A DNA stretch of 45,787 bases. It comes from Rhodospirillales bacterium. GTDB taxonomy: Bacteria > Pseudomonadota > Alphaproteobacteria > Geminicoccales > Geminicoccaceae. Location of the stretch: NCBI GenBank assembly GCA_015490605.1, contig WFXL01000107.1:1-45787 (forward strand), written 5' to 3'. The notes under the pieces are model-generated. The model was not told where the DNA came from. It saw only the letters and a program-made list of their open reading frames with translations, and ran no database searches. A program made the translations under genes and the position numbers. Position 1 is the stretch's first letter; each line of letters opens with the position of its first letter. Shown here in pieces: positions 34,995 through 44,906 of the stretch.

Positions 34995-36779
34995 TCAGAC
35001 GGCGCGCACCCGCACATAGCTTCCGGGCGCATCCTCCAGAGGCGCGAGCGGCCCCTTGGCGGGGTCGCGCGCCGGCACCCGCTCGCCGGCATGGGCCGCG
35101 TTCCATGCGGCCCAGTGGGGCCACCAGGAGCCCTCATGGTGTTCTGCCTTCTCGAGCCAGGTCTCGGGCTCGGGCGGAAGCTCGGGGTTGAGCCAGTAGC
35201 CATATTTGGTGGAGCCGGCGGGATTGATGATGCCGGCGATGTGGCCCGAGCCGGCCAGCACGAAAGTCCCGGGGCCGCGGTAGAGCTGGGTGGCGGCATA
35301 GGTGGTCTTCCACGGCGCGATGTGGTCCTCGCGGGTGGAGACCCAGTAGACCGGCATGTCGATGCGCCGCAGGTCGATGGGCACGCCGGCGAGGGTGATG
35401 CCGCCGGGCTCCACCAGCCGGTTTTCGAGGTAGCACTTGCGCAGATAGAAGCTGTGCATCGCCGCCGGCATGCGGGTGCTGTCGGAGTTCCAGTAGAGCA
35501 GGTCGAAGGGGAAGGGATCGCGGCCGAGGAGGTAGTTGTTGACCACGAACGACCAGATGAGGTCGTTGGCCCGCAGGAGGTTGAAGGTGGTGGCCATCTC
35601 GGCGCCATCGAGATAGCCCCGCTGGGCCATCATCTCCTCCAGCGCCGCCAGCTGCTCCTCGTCGATGAACACCCCGAGCTCGCCGGGCTCGCTGAAGTCC
35701 ACCAGGGTGGTGAAGAAGGTGGCCGCCCGCACCCGCTCATCCCCCCGCGCCCGCAGCCAGGCGAGGGTCGCCGCCAGCAGCGTGCCGCCGAGGCAGTACC
35801 CGATGACCGTGGCCTCGCGCTCGCCCGTCTGGGTGCAGACCGCATCCAGCGCCGCCAGCGGCCCCTCGCGCATGTAGTCCTCGAAGGTCTTGTGGGCGAG
35901 GTTTTCGTCGGGATTGACCCAGGAGATGACAAAGACCGTGAAGCCTTGCTCGACCGCGTAGCGGATGAAGCTGTTCTTCGGCTGAAGATCGAGAATGTAG
36001 TATTTGTTGATCCACGGTGGCACGATCAGAAGCGGCCGGCGGTAGACCGTCTCGGTGCGCGGGGCGTACTGGATCAGCTCCATGAGCTCGTTGCGCAGCA
36101 CCACCTTGCCCGGGGTGGTGGCGATGTTGCGGCCGATCTCGAAGGCATCCAGGTCGGTCATGCGGATTGCCAGCCGCCCGCGCCCGCGCTCCAGGTCCTC
36201 CAGCATGTTGCGCAGCCCCCGCAGCAGATTCTCGCCGCGGGTCTCGAGGGTGGTGCGCAGCACCTCGGGATTGGTGAAGACGAAGTTCGACGGTGCCAGC
36301 GCGTCGACGAACTGGCGGGTGTAGAATTCCACCTTCTGGCGGGTGCGCTCGTCGACATCGTCGCGACGGCGCACTGTCTCGAGAATGTAGCGTGAGGTCA
36401 GTAGATAGCTCTGCTTGATGAAGTCGAACAGCACATTGTCGTCCCAGGCGGGATCGCGGAAACGCCGGTCGCCGCGCTCGGGCGTCACCACCGGCTCCAC
36501 CTCATGGCCGAACATCCTGAGGGTGGTGGTCTGCCACAGGCGGAGATAGTCCTGCCACATGTCGAACTGCGCCCGGGCGAGGGAGGTGGGATCGGACATG
36601 AGCTTCGCCGTGAAGTCGAGGAACGCATTGCCGATGGCGAGGGGATCGACGCCGCCATTGTCGAGCCCGCCCCGCCGGCTTAGGAAATCATGGACGATGC
36701 GCTGGCTCTTCTCGGCGATCTCGCCGAGCACCCGCACCAGCTCCTCCTGGTGCCGGGATGCCGCAGTCTGCTCGCTCAT
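34995..36779 (-). CDS. phaC: Class I poly(3-hydroxyalkanoate) synthase
   Basis: This 594-residue synthase polymerises (R)-3-hydroxyacyl-CoA on PHA granules. The catalytic cysteine is in the lipase-like box GYCLGGTLLAA. The Asp is in STREDHIAPWKTTY, and the His in GSGHIAGIINPAG. An N-terminal region (about 1-200) precedes the catalytic domain, as in class I enzymes, and no phaE or phaR subunit is present. GAGGTGG lies upstream of the ATG. It is the final step after PhaA and PhaB, which are encoded about 28 kb away. Confidence 0.95.
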   Translation of the reverse strand: MSEQTAASRHQEELVRVLGEIAEKSQRIVHDFLSRRGGLDNGGVDPLAIGNAFLDFTAKLMSDPTSLARAQFDMWQDYLRLWQTTTLRMFGHEVEPVVTPERGDRRFRDPAWDDNVLFDFIKQSYLLTSRYILETVRRRDDVDERTRQKVEFYTRQFVDALAPSNFVFTNPEVLRTTLETRGENLLRGLRNMLEDLERGRGRLAIRMTDLDAFEIGRNIATTPGKVVLRNELMELIQYAPRTETVYRRPLLIVPPWINKYYILDLQPKNSFIRYAVEQGFTVFVISWVNPDENLAHKTFEDYMREGPLAALDAVCTQTGEREATVIGYCLGGTLLAATLAWLRARGDERVRAATFFTTLVDFSEPGELGVFIDEEQLAALEEMMAQRGYLDGAEMATTFNLLRANDLIWSFVVNNYLLGRDPFPFDLLYWNSDSTRMPAAMHSFYLRKCYLENRLVEPGGITLAGVPIDLRRIDMPVYWVSTREDHIAPWKTTYAATQLYRGPGTFVLAGSGHIAGIINPAGSTKYGYWLNPELPPEPETWLEKAEHHEGSWWPHWAAWNAAHAGERVPARDPAKGPLAPLEDAPGSYVRVRAV

Positions 36780-36839
36780 CCACCACCTCTGTCCTCACCG
36801 GGCCGGGCCCGGACGGCCTTCCGCCCACGCGCGTGAGCG

Positions 36840-36872
36840 TCTAAAGCTTCGGCCCGGCAGGCAGGATGTCAA
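36840..36872 (-). promoter_or_regulatory. Candidate phaC promoter
   Basis: On the minus strand a perfect TTGACA (36872-36867) lies about 90 bases before the phaC start. Only weak -10 matches (AAGCTT, AGCTTT or TTTAGA) follow at 17-21 bases. The -35 match is exact but the -10 is poor, so the call is tentative. Confidence 0.35.
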
Positions 36873-36890
36873 CCGCGGGAGCGAGCCATC

Positions 36891-37373
36891 GTGAAGCCTT
36901 TGGCTCGAACACGGGTCGAACACGCCACAATCCGGCGGGGGCCGGGCTGGGCGCTGCTGGTGCTGGCCCTCGCCGGCTGCACCGCGGTCTCGCCGCCGGC
37001 GGTGCCGCCGCGCCTTGCCGCCGAGCTCGACTGGGCTCGCCGTGCCCCCTGGCCTGCCCTCTGCCAGGTCCCGCCGCGCCCCGAAGCTGCCGAGCTCGCC
37101 TCCCGCACCCAGGTGCGCGAGGCGATCGAACGCGCCCGTGCCCGCACCGCCGCCGCAGCGGCCGAACTGCGCGGACGCTATGGCCTCACCATTGCCCGCG
37201 CCGAGCCACGGCGCGAGGCACCGGCCCCGCAGGCGACTGCGGTGATGGCGCCGGCGGTGGTGGAGATGGGCGCAGGCCGCACGGTCCGGGCCGAGACCGC
37301 CACCGGCAGCCTCGTCGATCTCCTGGACTGGATCGAGGAGGCGGTGCGACCCGGGGGCCGGCGCCGTGAGTAA
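36891..37373 (+). CDS. Predicted lipoprotein of unknown function
   Basis: This 160-residue protein starts at GTG 36891 (GGGAG upstream), divergent from phaC. An N-terminal hydrophobic segment ends in the lipobox LALAGC (Cys30). The remainder is Ala/Arg-rich with an amphipathic helix (about 70-95, AELASRTQVREAIERARART) and no recognisable domain. ribF follows 66 bases later. Base composition matches the neighbours. No family is recognised. Confidence 0.7.
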   Translation: MKPLARTRVEHATIRRGPGWALLVLALAGCTAVSPPAVPPRLAAELDWARRAPWPALCQVPPRPEAAELASRTQVREAIERARARTAAAAAELRGRYGLTIARAEPRREAPAPQATAVMAPAVVEMGAGRTVRAETATGSLVDLLDWIEEAVRPGGRRRE

Positions 37374-37439
37374 CGCGTGGGCGTGCCCGGCGTGGCCCCA
37401 TCGGGCCCTCCCGAAGCCGCGGGAGGGCGGGAACGGGTG

Positions 37440-38411
37440 ATGCAGCTCCACCGGCTTCCCGGCCCGCTGCCGCCCGAGGCCCGCGGTGCGGTGGTGGCCA
37501 TCGGCAATTTCGACGGCGTCCATCTCGGCCACCGGGCGGTGATCGCCGAGGCCGCCGCCCTCGCCCGGGCGCGCGGGCAGCCACTCGGGGTGCTCACCTT
37601 CGAGCCCCATCCGCGCGAGGTGGTGGCACCTCAGAGCGCACCGCCACGGCTTACCGGCTTCGCCCAGAAAGCGGCGATCCTGCGCACCCTCGGAGTGGAG
37701 CAGCTGTTCGTGCTGCGCTTCTGCCGCCAGCTCATGACGCTGAGCGCCGAGGCCTTCGTCGAGGAGATCCTGCACCACACCCTCGGCGTGGCGGGCGTGA
37801 CGGTGGGCGAGGACTTCCGCTTCGGCCGCGGCCGTGCCGGCTCGCCGGCGCTGCTGCGAACCCGGCTCGAGCCGCACGGGGTGGAGGTGGCGGTGCTCTC
37901 CAAGCTCGCGGTGGATGGGGTGATCTGCTCTTCCAGCACCATCCGCCGGGCGCTGCTGGAGGGCGATCCCGCCCGCGCCACCCGGCTTCTGGGACGCCCC
38001 TATGAGCTCGAAGGGCGGGTGGTGCATGGTGATGGCCTCGGCCGCCAGCTGGGCGTGCCCACCGCCAATCTCCACATCGCCGGCCGCCGCCGGCTGTGGC
38101 CCGCCCGCGGCATCTATGTGGTGCGCGCAGGGGTGCGGGAAGCCGGCGGCTGGCGATGGCATGCGGCGGTCGCAAGCCTCGGCACGCGGCCGGCGGTGGG
38201 CGGCGGCGATCTCCGCCTCGAAGTGCACATCCTCGATGCCGCGCCCTATCTCTACGGTCGACGCCTCAGGGTCGCCTTTCTCCACTGGCTGCGCGAGGAG
38301 CGCGACTTCCCGGACCTCGATGCACTCGTCGCCCAGATCCATCGCGACATCGAGGCGGCCCGCGCCTGGCACGCGGGACGTCTCATCCCCGAGCCCCGCA
38401 GGTCGATGTGA
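37440..38411 (+). CDS. ribF: Bifunctional riboflavin kinase/FAD synthetase
   Basis: This 323-residue enzyme makes FMN and FAD from riboflavin. The N-terminal nucleotidyltransferase has [18 protein letters not shown] and [10 protein letters not shown]. The C-terminal riboflavin kinase domain (about 185-310) has [20 protein letters not shown] and an [22 protein letters not shown] ending. ATG 37440 fits the family start (MQLHRLPG); the track start at 37377 is longer than expected. It is 5 bases before ileS, a widely conserved pairing. Confidence 0.95.
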   Translation: MQLHRLPGPLPPEARGAVVAIGNFDGVHLGHRAVIAEAAALARARGQPLGVLTFEPHPREVVAPQSAPPRLTGFAQKAAILRTLGVEQLFVLRFCRQLMTLSAEAFVEEILHHTLGVAGVTVGEDFRFGRGRAGSPALLRTRLEPHGVEVAVLSKLAVDGVICSSSTIRRALLEGDPARATRLLGRPYELEGRVVHGDGLGRQLGVPTANLHIAGRRRLWPARGIYVVRAGVREAGGWRWHAAVASLGTRPAVGGGDLRLEVHILDAAPYLYGRRLRVAFLHWLREERDFPDLDALVAQIHRDIEAARAWHAGRLIPEPRRSM

Positions 38412-38416
38412 GAGCC

Positions 38417-41239
38417 ATGGCCAATAAGGACTATCGCGAGACTGTCTTCCTCCCCCGAACCGACTTTCCCATGCGGGCACGCCTGCCGCAGCGGGAGCCC
38501 GAGCTGGTGGCGCGCTGGCAGCGCATGGATCTCTATCGGCGGCTGCGCGAGGCCGCCCGGGGCCGGCCCAAATACGTGCTCCACGACGGGCCGCCCTATG
38601 CCAACGGCCACCTCCACATGGGTACGGCCCTCAACAAGATCCTCAAGGACGTGATCAACCGCAGCCGCCAGATGGCGGGCGAGGATGCGGTCTATGTCCC
38701 GGGCTGGGACTGTCATGGCCTGCCGATCGAATGGCAGGTGGAGCAGGAGTACCGCCGCAAAGGCATCGACAAGGACCAGGTGCCCATCGTCGAGTTCCGC
38801 GCCGCCTGCCGCGCCTGGGCCGCCCGGTGGATCGACATCCAGAAGGACGAGTTCCAGCGGCTCGGGGTCGTGGGCGACTGGGAGAATCCCTACACCACCA
38901 TGGCCTTCGATGCCGAGGCGGTGATCTATCGCGAGCTCCTCAAGTTCCTCCACTCGGGCGATCTCTACCGCGGCAAGAAGTCGGTCCTGTGGTCGGTGGT
39001 GGAGAAGACCGCCCTCGCCGAGGCCGAGGTGGAATATTATGACGTGGAATCGCCCGCCATCTGGGTGGCCTTTCCGCTGGTGCGGGTGCCGACACCGGAG
39101 CTTGAGGGCGCCCGGGTGGTGATCTGGACCACCACCCCCTGGACCATCCCGGCCAACCGCGCCGTCGCCTATGGCCCCCACATCCGCTATGTGCTGCTGG
39201 AAGTGGTGGCAACGGCCCCGCAAAGTCGCCTCGAGCCGGGCGCGCGGCTGGTGGTGGCGGCCGAGCTCAGGGAGGCGTTCCAACAGGCGGCCGGGATCGT
39301 GGAAAGCCGCATCCTCGCCGAGTTCGAGGGAGAGCGCCTGGCGGGGGCGGTGGCGCACCATCCGCTCCGCGGTCTTGCCGGCGGCTATGAGTTCGAGGTG
39401 CCGCTGCTGCCGGCCGACTTCGTGGCCGAGGACGAAGGCACGGGTCTCGTCCACATCGCCCCCTCCCACGGGGCCGAGGACTTCGAGCTGGGCCAGCGCT
39501 TCGGGCTGGAAGTGCCGGATACGGTCGCCGAGGATGGCCGCTACACCGAGGCGGTGCCGGGCTTTGTCGGCCTCCATGTGTTCGAGGCCAAGGAGCCGGT
39601 GATCCAGGCGCTCGAGCAGCGAGGGGCGCTGGTGGCCCGCGGCACCGTGCGCCACAGCTATCCCCATTCCTGGCGCTCCAAGGCGCCCCTCATCTTCCGC
39701 GCCACTGATCAGTGGTTCATCGCCATGGACGGCCCCTCCAGGCTGCGGGAGAAGGCGCTTGCGGCCATCGATGCCACCCGCTGGATCCCGCCCCAGGGGC
39801 GCAACCGCATCCGCGCCATGGTGGAGAGCCGGCCCGACTGGTGCATCTCGCGCCAGCGCGCCTGGGGCGTGCCGATTGCCCTCTTCGTCCACCGTGAGAG
39901 CGGCGAGGTGCTGCGCGATCCCGAGGTGCTGGGGCGGATCGCCCGCGCCTTCGAGGAAGAGGGGGCGGATGCCTGGTGGACCCGCGATCCGCAGGAATTC
40001 CTGGGCGAGCGCTACCGGGCCGAGGAGTGGGAGAAGGTGGAGGACATCCTCGACGTGTGGTTCGACTCCGGCTCGACCCACGCCATCGTGCTGGAGCGCC
40101 GGCCCGAGCTCCGCTGGCCCGCCTCCCTCTATCTCGAGGGCTCCGACCAGCACCGCGGCTGGTTCCAGAGCTCGCTGCTGGAGTCCTGCGGCACCCGCGG
40201 CCGCGCCCCCTATGAGGCGGTGCTGACCCACGGCTTCGTGGTGGATGCCGAGGGGCGCAAGATGTCGAAATCCCTCGGCAATGTCATCTCGCCGCTGGAT
40301 CTGATGAAGACCCACGGCGCCGACATCCTGCGGCTGTGGGTGGTATCAGCCGACTATACGGAGGATGTGCGCATCGGCCCCGAGATCCTCCAGGGCCAGG
40401 CCGACCAGTACCGCCGCCTGCGCAACACCCTGCGCTGGATCCTCGGCAATCTGCGCGACTTCGATGAGAGCGAGCGGCTCGAGCATGGCGCCATGCCCGA
40501 GCTCGAACGCTGGGTGCTGCACCGACTCGCCGAGCTCGATCGGCTGCGGCGCCAGTGTCTCGAGGCCTACGACTTCCAGCGCTTCTACACCGCCCTCCAC
40601 AGCTTCTGCGCCACCGACCTGTCGGCCTTCTACTTCGACATCCGCAAGGATTCCCTCTATTGCGATCTGCCCGAGTCGCCCCGCCGGCGGGCGGCGCGCA
40701 CGGTGCTGGACCAGCTGTTCCACGCCCTGGTCCGCTGGCTCGCGCCGGTGCTGGTGTTCACCGCCGAAGAAGCTTGGCTCACGCGCTTTCCGGGCGAGAC
40801 GGAATCCGTTCATCTCCAGCTCTTTCCCGAGATCCCCGAGGCCTGGTATGATCCTGAACTGGCACGGCGCTGGGAGCGGGTGCGACGGGTGCGACGGGTG
40901 GTCACCGGCGCGCTTGAAGTGGCGCGCAAGGACAAGCGCATCGGCTCAAGCCTCGAGGCGGCGCCGCGGGTCTATGTCACCGCCGAGGATGCGGCCGCGC
41001 TCGAAGGAGTGGATCTGGCCGAGCTCGCCATCACCAGCGGGCTCGAGCTGGTGGTGGGCGAACCGCCGGCCGAAGCCTACACCCTCGAGGAGGTGCCGGG
41101 CGTGGGGGTGGTCTTCCGCCCGGCCGAGGGCCAAAAATGCGCCCGCTGCTGGCAGATCCGCCCCGATGTGGAGGCCGCAAGCGGTCTCTGCCCGCGCTGC
41201 CGGGAGGCGGTGGCGCGGCTGCAGCCGGCGGGGAGCTGA
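38417..41239 (+). CDS. ileS: Isoleucyl-tRNA synthetase
   Basis: This 940-residue class Ia synthetase has the HIGH motif in [11 protein letters not shown], the CP1 editing domain (about 190-400, with [13 protein letters not shown]), the KMSKS loop [10 protein letters not shown], an anticodon-binding domain, and a C-terminal zinc finger [10 protein letters not shown] with a second pair CPRC. ATG 38417 ([20 protein letters not shown]) is the family start; the track's 1047-residue frame runs into ribF. The gene lies in a ribF-ileS-lspA run, an order common in many bacteria. Confidence 0.96.
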   Translation: MANKDYRETVFLPRTDFPMRARLPQREPELVARWQRMDLYRRLREAARGRPKYVLHDGPPYANGHLHMGTALNKILKDVINRSRQMAGEDAVYVPGWDCHGLPIEWQVEQEYRRKGIDKDQVPIVEFRAACRAWAARWIDIQKDEFQRLGVVGDWENPYTTMAFDAEAVIYRELLKFLHSGDLYRGKKSVLWSVVEKTALAEAEVEYYDVESPAIWVAFPLVRVPTPELEGARVVIWTTTPWTIPANRAVAYGPHIRYVLLEVVATAPQSRLEPGARLVVAAELREAFQQAAGIVESRILAEFEGERLAGAVAHHPLRGLAGGYEFEVPLLPADFVAEDEGTGLVHIAPSHGAEDFELGQRFGLEVPDTVAEDGRYTEAVPGFVGLHVFEAKEPVIQALEQRGALVARGTVRHSYPHSWRSKAPLIFRATDQWFIAMDGPSRLREKALAAIDATRWIPPQGRNRIRAMVESRPDWCISRQRAWGVPIALFVHRESGEVLRDPEVLGRIARAFEEEGADAWWTRDPQEFLGERYRAEEWEKVEDILDVWFDSGSTHAIVLERRPELRWPASLYLEGSDQHRGWFQSSLLESCGTRGRAPYEAVLTHGFVVDAEGRKMSKSLGNVISPLDLMKTHGADILRLWVVSADYTEDVRIGPEILQGQADQYRRLRNTLRWILGNLRDFDESERLEHGAMPELERWVLHRLAELDRLRRQCLEAYDFQRFYTALHSFCATDLSAFYFDIRKDSLYCDLPESPRRRAARTVLDQLFHALVRWLAPVLVFTAEEAWLTRFPGETESVHLQLFPEIPEAWYDPELARRWERVRRVRRVVTGALEVARKDKRIGSSLEAAPRVYVTAEDAAALEGVDLAELAITSGLELVVGEPPAEAYTLEEVPGVGVVFRPAEGQKCARCWQIRPDVEAASGLCPRCREAVARLQPAGS

Positions 41240-41241
41240 AG

Positions 41242-41730
41242 GTGGCGGGTGTGCGTCTGCTGGATCTGCTGACGGTGGCCACGGTCTTCGGCGCCGATCG
41301 TGCCAGCAAGCTCCTCATCACCCGCCTGCTCGAGCCGGGCGAGGTGGTGCCCGTCACCCCCTTCTTCAATCTGGTGCTGGTCTACAATCCGGGGGTGAGC
41401 TTCGGGCTCCTGGGCGGGCTCGGGACCGCCGCCCCCTGGGCGCTGACCCTGCTTACCGTGGCCATCACCGTGCTGCTGGTAGTGTGGGCCTATCGCGAGG
41501 GGCGGCCGCTTGCGCGGCTTGCGCTCTGGACCATCGTCGGCGGGGCCCTTGGCAACATCTATGATCGCCTTCGCTTCGGGGCGGTGGTGGACTATCTGGA
41601 TTTCCACATCGGTACCTGGCACTGGCCTGCCTTCAATCTCGCCGATGTGGCGGTGGTGGGAGGCGTGCTGTGGCTCTTGGGCGAGACGCTTTTCGAGCGG
41701 CGTCCGGGCGAGGGGAGCGCGGAGCGATGA
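41242..41730 (+). CDS. lspA: Lipoprotein signal peptidase
   Basis: This 162-residue membrane aspartic peptidase cleaves diacylated prolipoproteins. Four hydrophobic helices are visible. VYNPGVSFGLL, the first catalytic aspartate in GNIYDRLRFGAVVDYLDFH, and the second in FNLADVAVV are family-typical. The start is GTG 41242, only 2 bases after ileS, with GGGGAG in the ileS end as ribosome-binding site. Its stop overlaps the start of a lipoprotein gene (ATGA). Confidence 0.94.
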   Translation: MAGVRLLDLLTVATVFGADRASKLLITRLLEPGEVVPVTPFFNLVLVYNPGVSFGLLGGLGTAAPWALTLLTVAITVLLVVWAYREGRPLARLALWTIVGGALGNIYDRLRFGAVVDYLDFHIGTWHWPAFNLADVAVVGGVLWLLGETLFERRPGEGSAER

Positions 41731-42245
41731 GACGGTGGAGCCTGCTGACGCTGGCGGTGGCGCTGCTGGCCGGCTGCGAGGGCACCCTGCAGCAGCGGCT
41801 GGGCCTCGAACGTCAGATCCCCGACGAGTTCCAGACGGTGCGCCACCGGCCGCTGGTGATCCCCGAGGACTTCACCCTGCCGCCGCCGCAGACGGCTGCG
41901 ACCGCCACGCCCCGCGACCGCCAGGAGGCCGAGGTGCGGGGCCTCCTCCTGGGCCGCGAACGGCAAGGCGCGGCGCCGCTGGATTCCGGCGACCGGGCGC
42001 TGCTCGCGGCCATGCCCGAGCGGGCCGATCCTGCCATCCGCCAGCAGCTCGCCGAGGAGGAGCGGCGTCGCCAGAGCCGCCGGCGGTTCCTGTTCGTCCT
42101 GCCCGCCCAGAAGGAGGCGCTGGGTCTCGAGGGCGAGGCCCTCGATCCGGTGGCCGAAGCCCGCCGGCTTGCCGCCGACCCGCGCATCCGCCGGGTGATC
42201 ACGGTGCCGCAGAAGACGGCCGCCCGTGACGGCGGCGGGTCCTGA
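41727..42245 (+). CDS. DUF3035 family lipoprotein (BamF-like)
   Basis: This 172-residue predicted lipoprotein (lipobox LLAGC, Cys about 17) carries QIPDEFQTVRHRPLVIPEDFTLPPP, the N-terminal signature of DUF3035. Alphaproteobacterial BamF, a lipoprotein of the outer-membrane beta-barrel assembly complex, carries a related PDEF motif. The rest is charged and partly helical with a conserved-looking C-terminal RRVITVPQK. It starts inside the lspA stop. A role in outer-membrane assembly is inferred from the motif, not shown. Confidence 0.82.
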   Translation: MRRWSLLTLAVALLAGCEGTLQQRLGLERQIPDEFQTVRHRPLVIPEDFTLPPPQTAATATPRDRQEAEVRGLLLGRERQGAAPLDSGDRALLAAMPERADPAIRQQLAEEERRRQSRRRFLFVLPAQKEALGLEGEALDPVAEARRLAADPRIRRVITVPQKTAARDGGGS

Positions 42246-42261
42246 GGGGAGCGCCAAGCCC

Positions 42262-43557
42262 ATGGCCACGGATCAGCCCTTCTTCGGCGCCGAGACCTTC
42301 CGCCTCGACAACGGCATGGAGGTGGTGCTGGTGGAGCATCACCGGGCGCCGGTGGTGGCCCACTGGGTGTGGTACCGCGTCGGCAGCGCCGACAGCCCGC
42401 CGGGGAAATCGGGCCTGCCCCATTATCTCGAACACCTGATGTTCAAGGGCACCGACAAAATCCCCCCGGGCGAGTTCTCAAAGATCGTCGCCCGCCTCGG
42501 CGGCAATGACAATGCCATGACCAGCCAGGACTTCACCGCCTACTTCCAGATCATCGCCCGCCAGCACCTGGAGACGGTCATGGCCATGGAGGCGGACCGC
42601 ATGGTCAACCTCCGCCTGCGCGAGGAGGACGCCGTCACCGAGCGGGATGTGATCGTCGAGGAGCGGCGCCAGCGCATCGACAATGAGCCGGGGGCGCTGA
42701 TGAATGAGCGCCTGACGGCGGTCCAGTACCTCCACCACCCCTACCGCCTGCCGGTGATCGGCTGGCTGCACGAGATCCAGGGGTTCACCCGCGAGGATGC
42801 CCTCGCCTTCTACCGGCGCTGGTACGGCCCCGACAACGCCATCCTCATCGTGGTGGGCGATGTCACCCGCGCCGAGCTGGAGCCGCTGGCAACCCGCCAC
42901 TATGGCGCCATCGCACCGCGCGGGGTGCCGCCGCGTGAACGCGTGCGCGAGCCCGAACACCACACCCTGCGGCAGGTGGAGCTGAGGGACCCGCGGGTGC
43001 GACAGCCGAGCGTGGTGGCTGCCTGGCTGGCGCCCAGCTTTCGCGTCGACCCCGAAGGCCATGCCTACGCCCTCGAGGTGCTGGCGGAACTGCTGGGGGG
43101 CGGCACCACCAGCCGGCTCTATCGTGCGCTGGTGGTGGAGCGGGGCCTCGCCGCCGGTGCCGGTGCCTACTACCGCGGCACCGCCCTCGATCCCACCGGC
43201 TTTCGCGTGTATGCGAGCCCGCGGCCCGGGGTCGAGCTCGCCCGGGTGGAGCGGGCGCTGTTCGAGGAGATCGAACGGCTCCTGGCGGAGGGCGTAAGTG
43301 AGGAGGAAGTGGCGCGGGTGCGCCGGCGGATGGTGGCCGAAGCCACCTACGCCAAGGATTCGCCCAATGGCATTGCGCGCATTTTCGGCGCCTTCCTCAC
43401 GAGCGGTCTTAAGGTGGAGGATGTGGAGGCCTGGCCCCGCCGCATCGGCGCCGTCACCCACCAGCAGGTGATGGCTGCGGCCCGGGCGGTGCTGGATCTC
43501 AGGCGGATGGCGGTGGGGCGGCTGCTGCCCGATGGCGGCGATGGAGCCCGCGCATGA
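42262..43557 (+). CDS. M16 zinc peptidase (active-site subunit)
   Basis: This 431-residue M16 (insulinase/pitrilysin) peptidase carries the inverted zinc motif HYLEH in GLPHYLEHLMFKGT, with the distal glutamate in the TERDVIVEERRQR region. Two M16 domains are present (about 15-200 and 200-430, SRLYRALVVERGLAAG). No signal peptide is visible at ATG 42262, nor in the longer frame from 42226, unlike its downstream partner. It overlaps the partner by 4 bases; such pairs form heterodimers. Confidence 0.92.
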   Translation: MATDQPFFGAETFRLDNGMEVVLVEHHRAPVVAHWVWYRVGSADSPPGKSGLPHYLEHLMFKGTDKIPPGEFSKIVARLGGNDNAMTSQDFTAYFQIIARQHLETVMAMEADRMVNLRLREEDAVTERDVIVEERRQRIDNEPGALMNERLTAVQYLHHPYRLPVIGWLHEIQGFTREDALAFYRRWYGPDNAILIVVGDVTRAELEPLATRHYGAIAPRGVPPRERVREPEHHTLRQVELRDPRVRQPSVVAAWLAPSFRVDPEGHAYALEVLAELLGGGTTSRLYRALVVERGLAAGAGAYYRGTALDPTGFRVYASPRPGVELARVERALFEEIERLLAEGVSEEEVARVRRRMVAEATYAKDSPNGIARIFGAFLTSGLKVEDVEAWPRRIGAVTHQQVMAAARAVLDLRRMAVGRLLPDGGDGARA

Positions 43558-44906
43558 TCCGACTGTCACGACGCCAACTCATGGCGCTGTGGGGAGTGAG
43601 TCTCGTGAACCTGCCTCTTCACGCCCAGGCCCAGTCTCCATCCCGGCCCGCGCCCAGGGTGGTGGAGGTGGAGGCGCCCGGCGGCGTGCGCGCCTATCTT
43701 CTGCGGGAGCCCTCCACGCCCTTCGTCTCCGTGCGCTTCGCCTTCGAGGATGCCGGCGCGCTGCGCGATCCGGCGGAACGCGCCGGCCTTGCCCACATGG
43801 CCTCGGGGCTGCTGGATGAGGGCGCCGGCCCTCACGACAGCCAGGCCTTCCGCCGGTTGCTGGAGGACAATGCCATCCGGCTGGCGTTCGATGCCGACCG
43901 CGACACCTTCGCGGGCGAGCTCAAGACCCTCAATGAGACGCGCGAGCTCGCCTTCGAGCTGCTGCGGCTGGCTCTCACCGAGCCGCGCTTCGATGAGGAG
44001 CCCACTGAACGCATCCGCGCCCAGATTCTGGCAGATCTGCGCCGGCGCGAGACCGACCCCAATGATCGCGCCGGCCGCGCCTGGTTCCGCCGAGCCTTTC
44101 CCGACCATCCTTACGGCCGCTCGGTGCGCGGCACGCCCGCAACGGTGGCGGCCATCACCCGCGAGGACCTGCTGGGCCTGGTGCGCACCCGCCTCGCCCG
44201 CGGCAAGCTCCACATCGGCGTGGCCGGCGACATCACCGAGGAGGAACTGGCGCGGCTGCTGGCGGCGACCTTCGGCGATCTGCCCGAAGAGCCCGCTCCC
44301 GCGCGCCTCAATGAGGCCACGCCGGCGGCCAGCGGGGTGGTGGTGGAACGGCTGCCGGTGCCCCAGAGCGTGGTGGTCTTCGGCCATGCCGGCATCGACC
44401 GCCACGACCCCGATTTCTACGCTGCCTATGTGGCCAACTACATTCTCGGCGGCGGCGGCTTCAGCTCGCGCCTCACCGAAGAGATCCGCGAAAAGCGCGG
44501 GCTCGTCTATGGCGTCTACACCTATCTTCTGGACCTGGTGTACAGCCCCCTGTGGATGGGCGGACTCGCCACCTCCAACGCCCAGGTGGCCCAGGCGCTG
44601 GAGCTGGTGGAGCGCGAACGTATGCGCATGGCCGAGGGCGACATCGACGCCCAATCGGTGGCCGATGCCAAGACCTATCTCATCGGCTCCTTCCCGCTGC
44701 GCTTTACCAGCAATGACGGGGTGGCGCGGATGCTCGCCACCATCTCGCTGCAGCGCCTCGGGCGAGACTATCTCGAACGGCGCAATGCCCTCATCGAGGC
44801 GGTCACCCTCGAGGATGTGCGGCGCGTCTCGACGCGGCTCTTCACCCGGCCCATCCTCTTCGCCATCGCCGGTGAACCCGAGGGGATCGAGGGCGATCCG
44901 ACGTGA
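43554..44906 (+). CDS. M16 peptidase-like protein, inactive partner with signal peptide
   Basis: This 450-residue M16-fold protein has a signal peptide (MIRLSRRQLMALWG, cleavage after AQA). The zinc site is lost: the HxxEH position reads HMASG in GLAHMASGLLDEG. The R/Y substrate-binding pair typical of the inactive subunit is in SSRLTEEIREKRGLVYGVYTY. It would act as partner of the upstream active M16 protein. The stop overlaps the mutL start. Confidence 0.92.
   Translation: MIRLSRRQLMALWGVSLVNLPLHAQAQSPSRPAPRVVEVEAPGGVRAYLLREPSTPFVSVRFAFEDAGALRDPAERAGLAHMASGLLDEGAGPHDSQAFRRLLEDNAIRLAFDADRDTFAGELKTLNETRELAFELLRLALTEPRFDEEPTERIRAQILADLRRRETDPNDRAGRAWFRRAFPDHPYGRSVRGTPATVAAITREDLLGLVRTRLARGKLHIGVAGDITEEELARLLAATFGDLPEEPAPARLNEATPAASGVVVERLPVPQSVVVFGHAGIDRHDPDFYAAYVANYILGGGGFSSRLTEEIREKRGLVYGVYTYLLDLVYSPLWMGGLATSNAQVAQALELVERERMRMAEGDIDAQSVADAKTYLIGSFPLRFTSNDGVARMLATISLQRLGRDYLERRNALIEAVTLEDVRRVSTRLFTRPILFAIAGEPEGIEGDPT

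Noticed and set aside
40880-40897. 9-base tandem repeat (GTGCGACGG twice) in ileS
   Set aside because: It is in frame (VRRVRR), has two copies only and lies in a coding helix, so it is ordinary codon repetition.
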